64,000 nucleotides of DNA from Streptoalloteichus hindustanus (GCF_900129375.1 NZ_FQVN01000010.1:62001-126000), one strand, 5' to 3'. Counted from the stretch's first letter, positions 10,501 to 17,266 are shown. Numbers and translations: made by a program. Notes: a model not told the origin generated them from the sequence alone.

Positions 10501-11511
10501 CTGCTGACCGTTGTGGTCGACGAGCTTGTACGTCACGCCGTAGGAGGTGGTGGGGTCACCGGTGGTGGGGTCGACCTTGGAGTCGGTCATGAAGCCGCGG
10601 GGAATGCGGGCGCGCTCCTTGCCCTCGCCGTCGAGGAGCAGCACCTGGTCGCCGTCGGTCTTCGCGCTCAACCCCTTGAGCCGCAACGGGAATAGCCAGG
10701 TCCGAGGCGCCTTCGGGGAGCGGAGCACCAGGGTTTCCTTGACCGCGCCCGGAACGACGTCGACACGCAGGTCGGACTCCGGCCGGATGGCGGCGTACGT
10801 GATGGCGCTGCCGTTGACCTCGCCCTGCGCCACACCCGCGTCGGCGACCCCGAACGCGAACTCCCGGTTCCCGTCGAGGCGCATCCGCACCAGGTCGTTC
10901 TGCCCGCTCCGCGCGGCGAACCGGATGTCGACCTGGTCGGCGGTGTTCCGCCACTCCGCGCCGTCCCTGACGATCACCGTCTCGATCGGCGCCCACGCCC
11001 CGTCGGGCTTGCGGTAGTGGATCGGGTCCCGGCTGAACTCGGTGGTCCTGGTCCCGTCGGCGTTCTGGTAGGTGCGCTCGTGCGCGCCACGCCGGTCGGC
11101 CAGCTCCCGGCTGCTCGCGCTGTCGAAGCCCCGAACCTGCGTAGGGGCGTCGACCGCACGAACCTCGTTTCGCGGCTTGGGATCCGGCTGGGCCGCCAGC
11201 TGGGGGTGCTTCCCCTGGTCGGAGAGGGGCTCGGCGCGGTTCGCGCCCTCCCCCTCGACGGTGTGCGGCTCGTCCTTCTTCGCCGTGCCCCACTCCTGGG
11301 GCGGGGCCAGCTCACGCGGGTCCTTGCTCTCCGCCCAAGCGAGCCCACCGAACGGTGGCATCACCTCGGCGGCCGACGGTCCGACCACGCCCAGCAACAG
11401 GGCGAGGATCACCCCGTAGACGGCCGGACGAGGTCTGCCTCTGCCTCCTGGTCGGTCGGCACGCGTTCGGCCGGAAATACGATGACGGCGGGATCGGCGA
11501 ACTGCGCGCAC
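1579..11511 (-). CDS. Secreted RHS/YD-repeat polymorphic toxin with HINT domain and C-terminal PIN-like nuclease
   Basis: About 3,310 residues. GTG 11509-11511 is preferred because AAGG within a GGGGGGAAGG run sits six bases upstream; GTG 11536-11538 is the alternative. Order: long arginine-rich N-terminus and one hydrophobic segment (signal peptide), DNRLRE-like module (about 360-550), Ig/CARDB-like region, YD repeats, a LamG/concanavalin module (about 1000-1230), a long RHS/YD array ending in the RHS core signature (...GARWYNPGTGSFLSRD, about 2,675), a tandem RRYGDDLAGAA segment (about 2,785-2,860), an autoproteolytic HINT domain (SFSPETPVLMADG to VLAHN, about 3,023-3,174) and a toxin tip. 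The tip has the acidic pattern of PIN RNases: VDTNAV, HRELLEGG, DDDAAVLHSA and ITNDKRF. In this class the shell encloses the toxin, HINT cleaves it free and the tip acts inside a rival cell. Target and immunity are inferred. Confidence 0.88.
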   Translation of the reverse strand: MRAVRRSRRHRISGRTRADRPGGRGRPRPAVYGVILALLLGVVGPSAAEVMPPFGGLAWAESKDPRELAPPQEWGTAKKDEPHTVEGEGANRAEPLSDQGKHPQLAAQPDPKPRNEVRAVDAPTQVRGFDSASSRELADRRGAHERTYQNADGTRTTEFSRDPIHYRKPDGAWAPIETVIVRDGAEWRNTADQVDIRFAARSGQNDLVRMRLDGNREFAFGVADAGVAQGEVNGSAITYAAIRPESDLRVDVVPGAVKETLVLRSPKAPRTWLFPLRLKGLSAKTDGDQVLLLDGEGKERARIPRGFMTDSKVDPTTGDPTTSYGVTYKLVDHNGQQALAVELDQAWLDDPARQYPVSVDPTVATVNSSESMYVEKSTSGYNKRFDGAQELRVGRANSGGVDLTAASYVKFGDLGPGGSLHNHKIFGAQLYLTNYWSWSCQPRPVTVHPVLTDWGTGGYPGPGVGDSLAEKSFAHGYIGLGQSASPCPTTPELIDLGEGGRDLVQRWVKGEQVNHGLSVRASETDVFGWKKFAGHGTANPPRLFVTHTEYDAEYRIDRGTPEPPVLRNQGGRVKITVTNRGANTWGANDFALGYRAFTAGGSPVKSPEAASLPHDVAPGQSVTLEPYVQPMEPGDYLLDFSMFRRGGAYFTDEQIRPARLAMSVFNIEPIVKAQYPPSGHAAPTLTPQLWVDAVDVDAPPGSALQYRFEICRRGADGNPFDCWDSGRVGQRTWTVPKGKLRWGQTYLWRAFAWDGETENQKLDFSVLTTSVPQPEITSHLGGAPYSTNDRDFDPQVGNYSSSAVDASVKVTGPDLTVARTYNSQDPRRDLAFGAGWSTRYDMRIVPDGDGSGNVVVTYPDGQQVRFGANADGLTYAPPPGRFATLFRVGDQSGGGWRLVDKVRNVYTFRPDGKLVSIHDNANRWIELDYNTGGDLQRAISRTSNRTLHFTWAGGHVASVKTDAVDGKQITWTYKYEGDRLKEVCDPKGGCTKYEYGTGSHYRSAVLDSQPDSYWRLGEPSGDSATSQVAVNLGKDWGRFTDVALGAKGPVEGSPDTAATFNGRSSWVKLPEGSVRKSRDLALELWFRTTGSGPLAGLQTHAFTENPTGALPALYVGNDGKLRGQFWHGRVDPITTAQPVNDGKWHHVVLSGSLATQTMFLDGAKVGSTEGEIDLASMNHAQIGAAYTVPPSAWPEWGADAKRHFAGDIDEVALYQHPLGEAAARAHFEARRASDQITKVTTPGERIAAEVKYDVTNDRVSEVVDRDGGRWRIAAPVITGNPNKDDAQGRKVRNLIRTIQVTDPGNRLHVYDYDPIKGRILRSVAPLGVGAREEDKLGSTGTPVTTPSATPCPSKPTPNPDGSPHYCGGQSTNDPSWVGGPVQGLGVRSFDYDESGFQHTITDENGNQVVLKHDERGNVLSRTTCRGPGNCQTVHNTYHLPPKNGTDDNNPVNDKLLTKRDGRSSGPADDTYRTAYTYTATGDLETQTNPDGSQVRHTYTDGSTAAEGGGNEPPALVKTTTDARGAKTTYRYYANGDVAETIDPAGLRTRYRYDVLGRKVEETEVSDSFPGGLTTSYVYDERGRVVAVTEPPTTDAVNGAKHQRRTVTAHNADGDPVWVQVSDVTGGDQTRMTVYDYDRHGRQSKVTDAEGNATYYGFDAFGNRTWVVNPNGTKIEYAYTARNKLAEVRLRGWHGKPVSPDESGRPGDGEGDKNVGETLLLNSYVYDLGGRLAKHTDAMGRQTEYRYHGDNLLWRVRALQVRQADGSKKDVVLEENSYDAAGNLTKRVGPGGRATVHEVNATGRITATTVDPENLKRRTEFRYDANGNVLQVVKSGNFSNAGSFQATAAEVVDYEYDAAGRQTAEKLRNGFAALTTTRRYDQHGRVVAETDPRGNAPGAKPADFTTEFRYDEEGREVQEIAPTVQVESAGRAPSAARPTKFTGYNTFGETVATKDENGNVGKRSYDRTGRLVEVESPGYTQPGASEPVRSVSRNRYDHAGNLVETTDPRGAVTRYRYDQLGRLLERQDPKPDKPGEGGGTWRYTYTHTGERLSETDPQGARTEATYDELGRKITQSQLERRPVAAAHTSKYEYDLAGNLVAETSPTGDVVRHAYDVLGQRISTTDPAGVVTQFGYDGAGRPNYGRDGLGRTSFSQRDAAGRLVTQADYDANGQLLRRVKAAHDAAGNVVARTDAQGHTTKYAFDALNRLVQQVEPVSDTETITTSFGYDAKGNRTRYTDGRGNVTTYSYNSWSLAESVVEPATQAHPEAKDRTWTAIYDAAGNTVKQLAPGGVTRDRQFDALNRLTKETGSGAETATSEKVFEYDQIGQLTSLSAPGGRNTFNYDDRRHLLSAEGPSGKANFEFDGDGRITARTDAAGTTRFGYGKGRLTTVADGITGVNEALSYNEAGQVSKVDYGTGRVREYGYDNLGRLASDALKNSAGTAVTSAVYEYNANNQLTRKATAGTAGAGDNTYGYDYAGRLTSWTVGGKTTQYAWDAASNRTRNGDKTASYDERNRLLADGDYTYKYTARGTLASRTSSGLEEKFTFDAFDRLIDVGKAKYEYDALDRVTNRNGQKFSYAGTEIDPVSDGITTYSRGPAGELLALAQGGDKRLLLSDKHGDVVGGFKPEGELTGLADSATYDPFGQVTATGGAKRAVGFQGDWTDPDTNQVNMGARWYNPGTGSFLSRDTVTASSGGAAWFNRYTYGVGSPLNFIDPDGHWSWGDVWDVGKKVVSGAVEVVKEVSGYNDVKNFIDEPSFGNFLWAASNFVPFGKVAKGVKYLAKYGDDLIGGARRYGDDLVGAGRRYGDDLAGAARRYGDDLAGAARRYGDNIAGAARRFGRGVAKYGKAAGRYGSMAARAGRAGISTMSAAAAAAARRAAQEAVTRVARQAAETAVRRNPIPVLQAALKPTYLMKDLVSSAPHLPAKAVQALKTDVQDLNKIYDTIKATIVKAGTEVIQSVAEQAVSELVSSVSPEAAAAIDLLGGPKGKRGAGQARASGRTARAEAATGCRVSGVGTASLDRHSFSPETPVLMADGSRKPIKDIQLGDQVMATDPTTGQTGIREVTDVRSHDSDNVLVEVTIDTDGQAGDQTGKLVATDEHPFWVESVGKWLHTKDLKPGYTFRTADNRPATVTGTRSFSEVRRVYNLTVDGLHTYYVLAGPTSVLAHNSNPTRAHKCGEVAVDTNAVTDALSGAKTTEVDAALAGRSPVLSPTAHRELLEGGHSADDIDGWLSARGGRMGPAATSEGVASLQARLRSMWKAKSFRPMIADDDAAVLHSAIQDGLSVITNDKRFYKNIERLGYSSERY

Positions 11512-11882
11512 GGCGAACCTTCCCCCCACTGTGGACACCCACCCAGCGTTCCGCCGCGTCCCGTGAACGGGCCGCGATCGCTTTGAGGATGGAGTGGGGT
11601 CAGTGCGGGCACAAGAGTGCGAATGGCTTGTCGGCGAGCAGCCGAAAGCAGGCGTCCGTGACGTGAATCACCGTCGCGACGGTAACGCGCAGGAGTTCAC
11701 ACAAACGGACGCTTGCTTGCATCCACAAGGAAGGGATAAGGCCTTTCCGCGTCCAAAGAAAGCGCTGCGCGAAGCGTCTCCGTCTGGCTACCTTGACAAG
11801 GCCAGGGCGACCGGACCAGGAGGAACTCACCACCGCCCACGGCCGTCACCCCGGCGCGACGTCCCATCTCAAAGGAAGAAGA
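11512..11882. promoter_or_regulatory. Divergent intergenic region between RHS toxin and tachylectin-like gene
   Basis: About 370 bp that must hold both divergent promoters. No coding frame is convincing. The right side ends with AAAGGA seven bases before the lectin-like gene's ATG. The left side carries a copy of the CCACTGTGGA palindrome (about 11527-11536) overlapping the alternative RHS start. No clear sigma-70 hexamers were found. Confidence 0.4.
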
Positions 11883-13958
11883 ATGAGACCTTCGAGACCA
11901 GGCAGAACCGGCAGAGGAATTCTTCTCGCGATGGCCGCGGCCACCGCCGCCACCATCGCCCCATTCGTTCCCTTCGGCAACAACGTCGCGCACGCGGCCG
12001 AAAACATCTCGTGTCGCACGAGCGCCAGCGTCATGGGCGTGCAGCAGGACGGCGACCTCTATCTCTACCCGCATGAGGAACCGGAGACCGGCGCGGCCTC
12101 CTGGGGCCAGAAGAAAACTATCGGGAATGGCTGGCACCAGGGAAGGACGCTGGCCGGCCCCAATGGTTGGATGTGGAGCCTGCGAGCGGACGGCAACCAG
12201 GGTGACCTGCGCCGGTACCGCTGGAACGGCAACGGGTGGGACACCTTCGCCGACGGACTCCAGTACGAGACGGTCGGATCCGGGTGGGCCAGGTACACCC
12301 AGCCGGAACACCGCAACAAGGTGACCGTCGACCAGAACGGCCACATCTACGAGATCAATCCCGAGGGCAAGCTCAAGCTCTTCCGCTGGGACGACGCCAA
12401 GAAGAACTGGATCAACGGCACCGGTGACATCATCGACACCGGTTGGGACCAGTACGACATGATCGTGGGTGCTGGCGACGGCGTGCTCTACGCGCGCAAG
12501 CCCAACGGCGAGCTGTACCGCTTCCGCTACGACGTCGCGTCGCAACGCTGGATCCAGTACCAGAAGGGCCCCTGGCACGGCTGGCACGCGTTCAAGCACG
12601 TGTCCTCCCCTGGCGGGGACGTGCTCTACGCCACCTGGGTCAACCCGAAGACGGGCGGTGGCGAGCTCCTCTGGTACCGCTACCACGAGGACACCAACAC
12701 CTGGGACGACGACAAGACGACCGGAGTAGGCAGGCTGGTCGGCACCGGGTGGCACCACGAGTTCGACGTGGTCGCGACCACCAACGACTGCAAGCTCACC
12801 ACCACGGCCACGCCCCAGCGCCCGGCGGTGCCGGCGTCGCTGCCCGCCCGCAACGCGCTCCTCCAGGGCGACAACGGCCTCATGCGGTACGCGTTGGTCC
12901 AGGACAACGGCACGCTGACCTACGGAAGGCAGCGCAGCGCGGCCGACCCCCGGATCATCGACTGGTCCGGCATGACCGGCTACCACGAGTTCACCGGGGT
13001 TCCCGGCCTCGTCCAGCACTCCGACGGCACCACCGAGCTCTTCGGCCACGCCCAGGCGGGGCAACACGCCTCGGACGTCCTCGCCTACCGCGAGACGAGC
13101 AACAACAGCTTCTCCTTCCGCCCGGTGGCCAACCTCGGCGGCGCCATGCTCAGCGACCCCGTCGTCATGCGGGACAAGAACAAGCTGCACACCGCCTTCG
13201 CCGTCGACGCCGACGGCAAGCTCTGGCACCGGACGCAGTACGCGGAGAACAGCCCGTTCCTCGGTTGGAAGCAGTCCGGGAGCGAGAACCTGACCCCTGA
13301 CTTCTCCGTCGTCCTCGGGCCAGACGGACAGACCTTCTACTTCGCCGCCCGAGCCAAGGACGGCACCGTGCGAGTGTTCCTCTTCTCCGACGGGAAGTCT
13401 GGATCCGGACGAAGCGTTGGTTCCATGGCCACCACGGGACGCCCCGCCATTCTGGTGCAAAGGCTCAGCAGCCAGCTACCGATCGACTCCCTGCGGCTCT
13501 TCGCACGGGGCGTGGACGGCAAGGTCTACAACCACCAGGGCAACATGGTGCTCGGTTTCCAGGGCCCGTGGGGGGCTGTCGGTGATCTGAAGATCGCGGG
13601 CTCGCCGTCGGCCGTCCTCACCAACACCGGCGGGGTGGAGATCGTCGCGCGTCGCTCGACCGACAACGTCGTCTTCCAGACCGGACTCACCTCGCCCGAC
13701 AGCGGCACCTTCCGGGAGTGGAAGCCGTTCAACGGCGGTCCCGAGAGCGACACCGACCTCGCCATGCTCAACGGCGCGAACAACACGCTGTGGGTCACCT
13801 GGCGAGTGGGACCCGAGTTCCAGGTGTGGACGGCGGGTTACGGCGCCAGCGCCGCGGTGCAGAACGCTCCGGCACCGCGCTCGCTGGACGCGCGGGCCGA
13901 CCAACCGCAGGAGCCGAACTACCAGCAGGTCCACCGGGGCAAGCTGCCGAAGAGCTGA
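11883..13958 (+). CDS. Secreted tachylectin-2-like beta-propeller protein
   Basis: 691 residues from ATG 11883, with AAAGGA seven bases upstream; an earlier in-frame start lacks this site. A signal peptide spans about residues 1-40 (basic start, alanine-rich core, HAAEN cleavage region). Residues about 40-310 hold five repeats of roughly 45 residues with a GxLYxYxW theme (DLYLYPHE, DLRRYRWNGNGW, LKLFRWDD, LYRFRYDV, LLWYRYHED), matching the five blades of tachylectin-2, an N-acetyl-sugar-binding propeller. Residues about 330-680 form a second propeller-like half with different repeats. Likely a secreted glycan-binding protein. It is divergent from the toxin; whether the two work together is unknown. 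Confidence 0.75.
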   Translation: MRPSRPGRTGRGILLAMAAATAATIAPFVPFGNNVAHAAENISCRTSASVMGVQQDGDLYLYPHEEPETGAASWGQKKTIGNGWHQGRTLAGPNGWMWSLRADGNQGDLRRYRWNGNGWDTFADGLQYETVGSGWARYTQPEHRNKVTVDQNGHIYEINPEGKLKLFRWDDAKKNWINGTGDIIDTGWDQYDMIVGAGDGVLYARKPNGELYRFRYDVASQRWIQYQKGPWHGWHAFKHVSSPGGDVLYATWVNPKTGGGELLWYRYHEDTNTWDDDKTTGVGRLVGTGWHHEFDVVATTNDCKLTTTATPQRPAVPASLPARNALLQGDNGLMRYALVQDNGTLTYGRQRSAADPRIIDWSGMTGYHEFTGVPGLVQHSDGTTELFGHAQAGQHASDVLAYRETSNNSFSFRPVANLGGAMLSDPVVMRDKNKLHTAFAVDADGKLWHRTQYAENSPFLGWKQSGSENLTPDFSVVLGPDGQTFYFAARAKDGTVRVFLFSDGKSGSGRSVGSMATTGRPAILVQRLSSQLPIDSLRLFARGVDGKVYNHQGNMVLGFQGPWGAVGDLKIAGSPSAVLTNTGGVEIVARRSTDNVVFQTGLTSPDSGTFREWKPFNGGPESDTDLAMLNGANNTLWVTWRVGPEFQVWTAGYGASAAVQNAPAPRSLDARADQPQEPNYQQVHRGKLPKS

Positions 13959-13975
13959 TCTGTCCCCGCTGGTCA

Positions 13976-14014
13976 GTGAGCCCCTGGTTCGCCGTGCGCG
14001 GACCAGGGGCTCAC
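13976..14014 (+). terminator. Hairpin terminator after the tachylectin-like gene
   Basis: Perfect 13-bp stem (GTGAGCCCCTGGT at 13976-13988 with ACCAGGGGCTCAC at 14002-14014) and a 13-base loop, beginning 18 bp after the stop codon. No U-run follows, as is common in high-GC actinobacteria. Confidence 0.7.
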
Positions 14015-14064
14015 CTCTGTCGGAAGGGATCACCCGGACGGGATGTGCGCCTCGGGGGAACAAT

Positions 14065-15261
14065 GTGATCGTGTTCACGCGGAGCCTTGGGGTGCTGGGT
14101 GTCGTCGTGGTGATGGCGGTCGCGGTGGCCGGTTGTTCCGGTGCGCCGGGCGTCGCGTCGAGCGAGCCGAGAGCGGACGAGCCCAGGTTGCGCGTCGACG
14201 TGGTCGCGAACGGCCTGGAGCACGGCTGGGACGTGGGGTTCCTGCCCGACGGCAGGCTGCTCGTGCCGCAGCGGGCCGGCCGGCTCGCCCTGGTGTCGAG
14301 CGGCAGCCCGGGGGCGACGGTCTCGCCGGTGGAGGCCGACTTCGGCGACGTGTACGTGGAGCACGAGACCGGGCTGATGGGGTTGCTGGTGCACCCGGAC
14401 TTCGCGACGAGTCGGCAGTTCACGACGTGCCAGTCGCGGAAGGCGCCGAGCGGGCCGCCGGAGGACGTCCGGCTGGTCACCTGGAAACTCGCCGACGACG
14501 GGCGCAGCGCGCAGCGGGTCAGGGACCCGTTGCTGTCCGGGCTTCCGGTGAATCCGAACGGGCGGCACGCGGGCTGCCGGATGGAACTGGCGCACGACGG
14601 CGCGCTGCTCGTCGGCACCGGCGACGCCGCGTTCAACGGGATGGCGCAGGACCGGTCCCGGCTCGGCGGGAAGGTGCTGCGGATGAACCTCCAGACGGGG
14701 GAGCCGTGGCCGGGGAACCCGTGGTTGGGCTCGCCGACGCCCGAGGAGCGGTTGACGCTGACCTACGGCCACCGCAACGTGCAGGGGCTGGCGACGCGGC
14801 CGGGCACGGACCGCGTCTACCTCGCCGAGCACGGCCCGACGGTGGACGACGAGCTGAACCTGGTGCGCCCCGGCGGGAACTACGGCTGGGGGCCGGAGGG
14901 CGATCCGAACGGCTACGACGAGGACGTGCCGATGACCGACCGCGCCCGCTTCCCCGAGGCGGTGGAGGCGCTGTGGAGCTCGGGCCGGCCCACCGAGGCG
15001 GTCTGCGACGTCGCGTTCCTGGCCGGCGAGCAGTGGGGTGATCTCGACGGGACGGTGGCGATCACCGCGTTGAAGGGCAGGAAGCTGCTCCTGGCCCACC
15101 TCTCCCCGGACGGGCAGGAGGTGCGGCGGGTGACCACTCCGCCGGAGCTGAACGGCGCCTACGGCCGGCTGCGCGGCGCCCAGCGCGGCCCGGACGGAGC
15201 GCTCTACGTGACCACCAGCAACGGACAGGACGACAAGGTCCTCCGGATCACCCGGGGGTGA
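14065..15261 (+). CDS. PQQ-type sugar dehydrogenase (glucose/sorbosone dehydrogenase family) lipoprotein
   Basis: 398 residues from GTG 14065; a GTG at 14071 is better spaced from the GGGGGAA at 14054-14060. A short hydrophobic N-terminus ends in a lipobox (VAGC), so the protein is probably membrane-anchored outside the cell. Typical GSDH beta-propeller motifs follow in order: GWDVGFLPDGRLLVPQR, GLMGLLVHPDF, GHRNVQGLA, AEHGPTVDDELN and GGNYGWG. The family oxidises aldoses with PQQ. No PQQ synthesis genes lie in the window, and many actinobacterial members are of unknown substrate. It stands alone between a terminator and the convergent TetR gene. Confidence 0.85.
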   Translation: MIVFTRSLGVLGVVVVMAVAVAGCSGAPGVASSEPRADEPRLRVDVVANGLEHGWDVGFLPDGRLLVPQRAGRLALVSSGSPGATVSPVEADFGDVYVEHETGLMGLLVHPDFATSRQFTTCQSRKAPSGPPEDVRLVTWKLADDGRSAQRVRDPLLSGLPVNPNGRHAGCRMELAHDGALLVGTGDAAFNGMAQDRSRLGGKVLRMNLQTGEPWPGNPWLGSPTPEERLTLTYGHRNVQGLATRPGTDRVYLAEHGPTVDDELNLVRPGGNYGWGPEGDPNGYDEDVPMTDRARFPEAVEALWSSGRPTEAVCDVAFLAGEQWGDLDGTVAITALKGRKLLLAHLSPDGQEVRRVTTPPELNGAYGRLRGAQRGPDGALYVTTSNGQDDKVLRITRG

Positions 15262-15307
15262 CCGCGTGGCGGCTGCGCCCGCCGACGAGTCCACCGCGCG
15301 CAGCCGA

Positions 15308-15339
15308 GTCCACTGTGGACATATGAATCCACTGTGGAC
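15308..15339. repeat. Two copies of a TCCACTGTGGAC palindrome between convergent genes
   Basis: GTCCACTGTGGAC at 15308-15320 and TCCACTGTGGAC at 15328-15339, 20 bp apart, lie in the 84-bp gap between the converging dehydrogenase and TetR genes. Related palindromes occur near 11527 and three times at 38762-38831. Position between 3' ends suggests a terminator or a recurring intergenic motif. Confidence 0.6.
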
Positions 15340-15345
15340 GAAGCT

Positions 15346-16017
15346 TCAGCGGCGGGTGCGGAGCTGCGGTTTGTGCTCCAGGTGCGACAGGCCCTTCCAG
15401 GCGAGGTTGACCAGGTGCGCGGCCACCTCGTCCTTCTTGGGCTTGCGCACCTCCAACCACCACTGGCCGGTGAGCGCCACCATGCCGACCAGCGCCTGGC
15501 TGTAGAGCGCGGCGAGCTTCGGCTCGTAGCCGCGGGCGTCGAACTGAACGCCCAGGATGTGCTCGACCTGACTGGCGATGTCGTTGAGCAGGCTGGAGAA
15601 CGTGCCGCTCGCGCTGGCGACCGGGGAGTCGCGGACGAGGATACGGAAGCCGTCCGTGCAGTCCTCGATGTAGTCCAGCAGCGCGGTCGCCGCCTGCTCC
15701 AGGAGCTGACGCGGGTGCCCGCCGGTGAGCGCGGAGACGATGCGGTCCAGCAGGTTGCGCATCTCCCGGTCCACGACGACCGCGTAGAGCCCCTCCTTGC
15801 CGCCGAAGTGCTCGTACACCACGGGTTTGCTGACGCCGGCCCGGTGCGCGATCTCCTCGATGGAGGTGGCCTCGAAGCCCTTCTCCGCGAACAGCGCGCG
15901 GCCGATGTCGAGCAGCTGCTCGCGGCGTTCCTTGCCGGTCATCCGGACCCGGGCCACCTTGGCGTCGCCTCCCCCGGACCCGTCCTCCCGGGTTCGCCCT
16001 CGCCGTCGCACCGCCAC
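15346..16017 (-). CDS. TetR-family transcriptional regulator
   Basis: 223 residues. An N-terminal TetR DNA-binding domain (about residues 27-75) includes RRxQLLDIGRALFAEKGFEATSIEEIA followed by the recognition helix region GVSKPVVYEHFGGKEGLY. The C-terminal ligand domain resembles actinobacterial TetRs found near glmU/mfd. The GTG start at 16015-16017 lies six bases after a TAGGCT -10 box (complement at 16024-16029), so the gene may also be expressed leaderless from its own promoter; ATG 15940-15942 is an alternative start. It sits 107 bp downstream of the desaturase on the same strand and is the obvious candidate for binding the paired palindromes at 17116-17142. That link is inference. Confidence 0.88.
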   Translation of the reverse strand: MAVRRRGRTREDGSGGGDAKVARVRMTGKERREQLLDIGRALFAEKGFEATSIEEIAHRAGVSKPVVYEHFGGKEGLYAVVVDREMRNLLDRIVSALTGGHPRQLLEQAATALLDYIEDCTDGFRILVRDSPVASASGTFSSLLNDIASQVEHILGVQFDARGYEPKLAALYSQALVGMVALTGQWWLEVRKPKKDEVAAHLVNLAWKGLSHLEHKPQLRTRR

Positions 16018-16124
16018 CCGAACAGCCTAGATGACGAGGGCGAACGCCGGGCCGTACGCGCCAACGCCGCCGACGATCGGAGTCGTGGGCGGCACGGGCG
16101 CATACGGCTCCACCGGGTTCACCG

Positions 16125-17066
16125 TCACTTGGCGCTGATGCGGGCGAGCCGCTGCGGCGTCGGCCAGCGCACGTTCCACACCCAGCCGAACTTCTCGAAC
16201 AGCCAGATCGTCCTGGCCGAGATGTCGATCTGACCGCGCAGCACGCCGTGCCGCGCGCAGGTCGGGTCGGCGTGGTGCAGGTTGTGCCACGCCTCGCCGA
16301 AGGACACGATGGCCAGCGGCCAGAAGTTCGCCGCCTTGTCCCTGCTGGCGAACGGCCGCTCGCCGATCATGTGGCAGATCGAGTTCACCGACCACGTGAT
16401 GTGGTGCAGCGCGGCGACCCGGACCAGCCCGGCCCAGAAGAAGCCGGTGAGCGCACCCCACCAGGTCCAGGTGATCAGACCGCCCAGCACGCCGGGCAGC
16501 AGCAGGCTCAGCGCGGTCCACAGGACGAAGAGCCGGTCCACGGCGACGATGTCGCGGTCGGCGACCAGGTCGGGCGCGAACCGCTCCTTGTTCGTCGACT
16601 CCCGCTCGAACAGCCACCCCATGTGGGCGTGCCAGAAGCCCTTGGTCAACGCCCACGGCGAGGAGCCGAACAGCCACGGCGAGTGCGGGTCGCCCTCCTT
16701 GTCGGAGTAGGCGTGGTGGCGGCGGTGGTCGGCCACCCAGTCCACGACCGAGCCCTGCACGGCGGTGCTGCCGGCGACCGCGAGCGCGACCCGCAGGGCG
16801 CGCTTGGCCTTGAACGAGCCGTGGGTGAAGTGCCGGTGGTAGCCGACGGTCACGCCGAGGCCGCTGATCGCGTAGAAGGCCACGAACAGGGCGACGTCCA
16901 CCCAGCCCAGCCCCCAGCCCCACGCCAGCGGCACGGCGGCGACCAGGGCCAGGGTCGGGAGGATCACGAAGAGGTACACGGAGACCTGGGCGGTGACGCC
17001 GCGGGGCTCCTCGAACATCGGTTTCGGCGCCCGCTCCGACGCGGGGGCCTCCTGGGCGAGGGTCAT
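16125..17066 (-). CDS. Acyl-CoA/acyl-lipid delta-9 fatty acid desaturase
   Basis: 313 residues, ATG 17064-17066 with GAGGT nine bases upstream. An integral membrane di-iron desaturase with the three histidine boxes: HRHFTH (residues 77-82), HRRHH (114-118) and HNLHH near residue 262, plus four hydrophobic segments in two pairs. It introduces a cis double bond into membrane fatty acids using reduced ferredoxin or a reductase partner, none of which is adjacent. Length is usual for the bacterial OLE1-like family. Two tandem inverted repeats in the promoter region and a downstream TetR gene suggest lipid- or temperature-responsive control. Confidence 0.92.
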   Translation of the reverse strand: MTLAQEAPASERAPKPMFEEPRGVTAQVSVYLFVILPTLALVAAVPLAWGWGLGWVDVALFVAFYAISGLGVTVGYHRHFTHGSFKAKRALRVALAVAGSTAVQGSVVDWVADHRRHHAYSDKEGDPHSPWLFGSSPWALTKGFWHAHMGWLFERESTNKERFAPDLVADRDIVAVDRLFVLWTALSLLLPGVLGGLITWTWWGALTGFFWAGLVRVAALHHITWSVNSICHMIGERPFASRDKAANFWPLAIVSFGEAWHNLHHADPTCARHGVLRGQIDISARTIWLFEKFGWVWNVRWPTPQRLARISAK

Positions 17067-17115
17067 GCGCTGCTACCTCGGTGTCGGGAGACGGCAAGCC
17101 GTTCAAACCTACGGC

Positions 17116-17142
17116 TACGGAACCGTAACCTACGCCAGCGTA
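17116..17142 (-). promoter_or_regulatory. Tandem operator-like palindromes upstream of the desaturase
   Basis: TACGGAACCGTA (17116-17127) and TACGCCAGCGTA (17131-17142) are two palindromes of the same design (TACGS-N2-SCGTA), 15 bp from start to start and about 50 bp before the desaturase ATG. Such spaced palindromes are typical of TetR dimers binding cooperatively. The likely ligand is the TetR regulator encoded after the desaturase, but the hydrolase gene on the other side (start 17267) could also be affected. Confidence 0.6.
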
Positions 17143-17266
17143 AGTTGCCGGCGACCGGAGCGCCAGAGCCGCCTCCCCACCGGCGGCGTGTCGTCCCCGC
17201 CACACCAGGCGTGTCGCGCCGACCACCCCAACCTCCCCCCGACGTCGGAGGGCGGAGGATGTGCCG

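Noticed and set aside
3655-10695. Long open frames (over 1,100 codons each) on the plus strand opposite the RHS gene
   Set aside because: They are antisense shadows produced by GC-rich codon usage; composition is repetitive Val/Arg/Asp with no domain, while the minus strand gives a clear RHS protein.
11883-13958. Second toxin or carbohydrate-active enzyme
   Set aside because: No catalytic motif is visible; the repeats explain the sequence as a propeller lectin-like protein.
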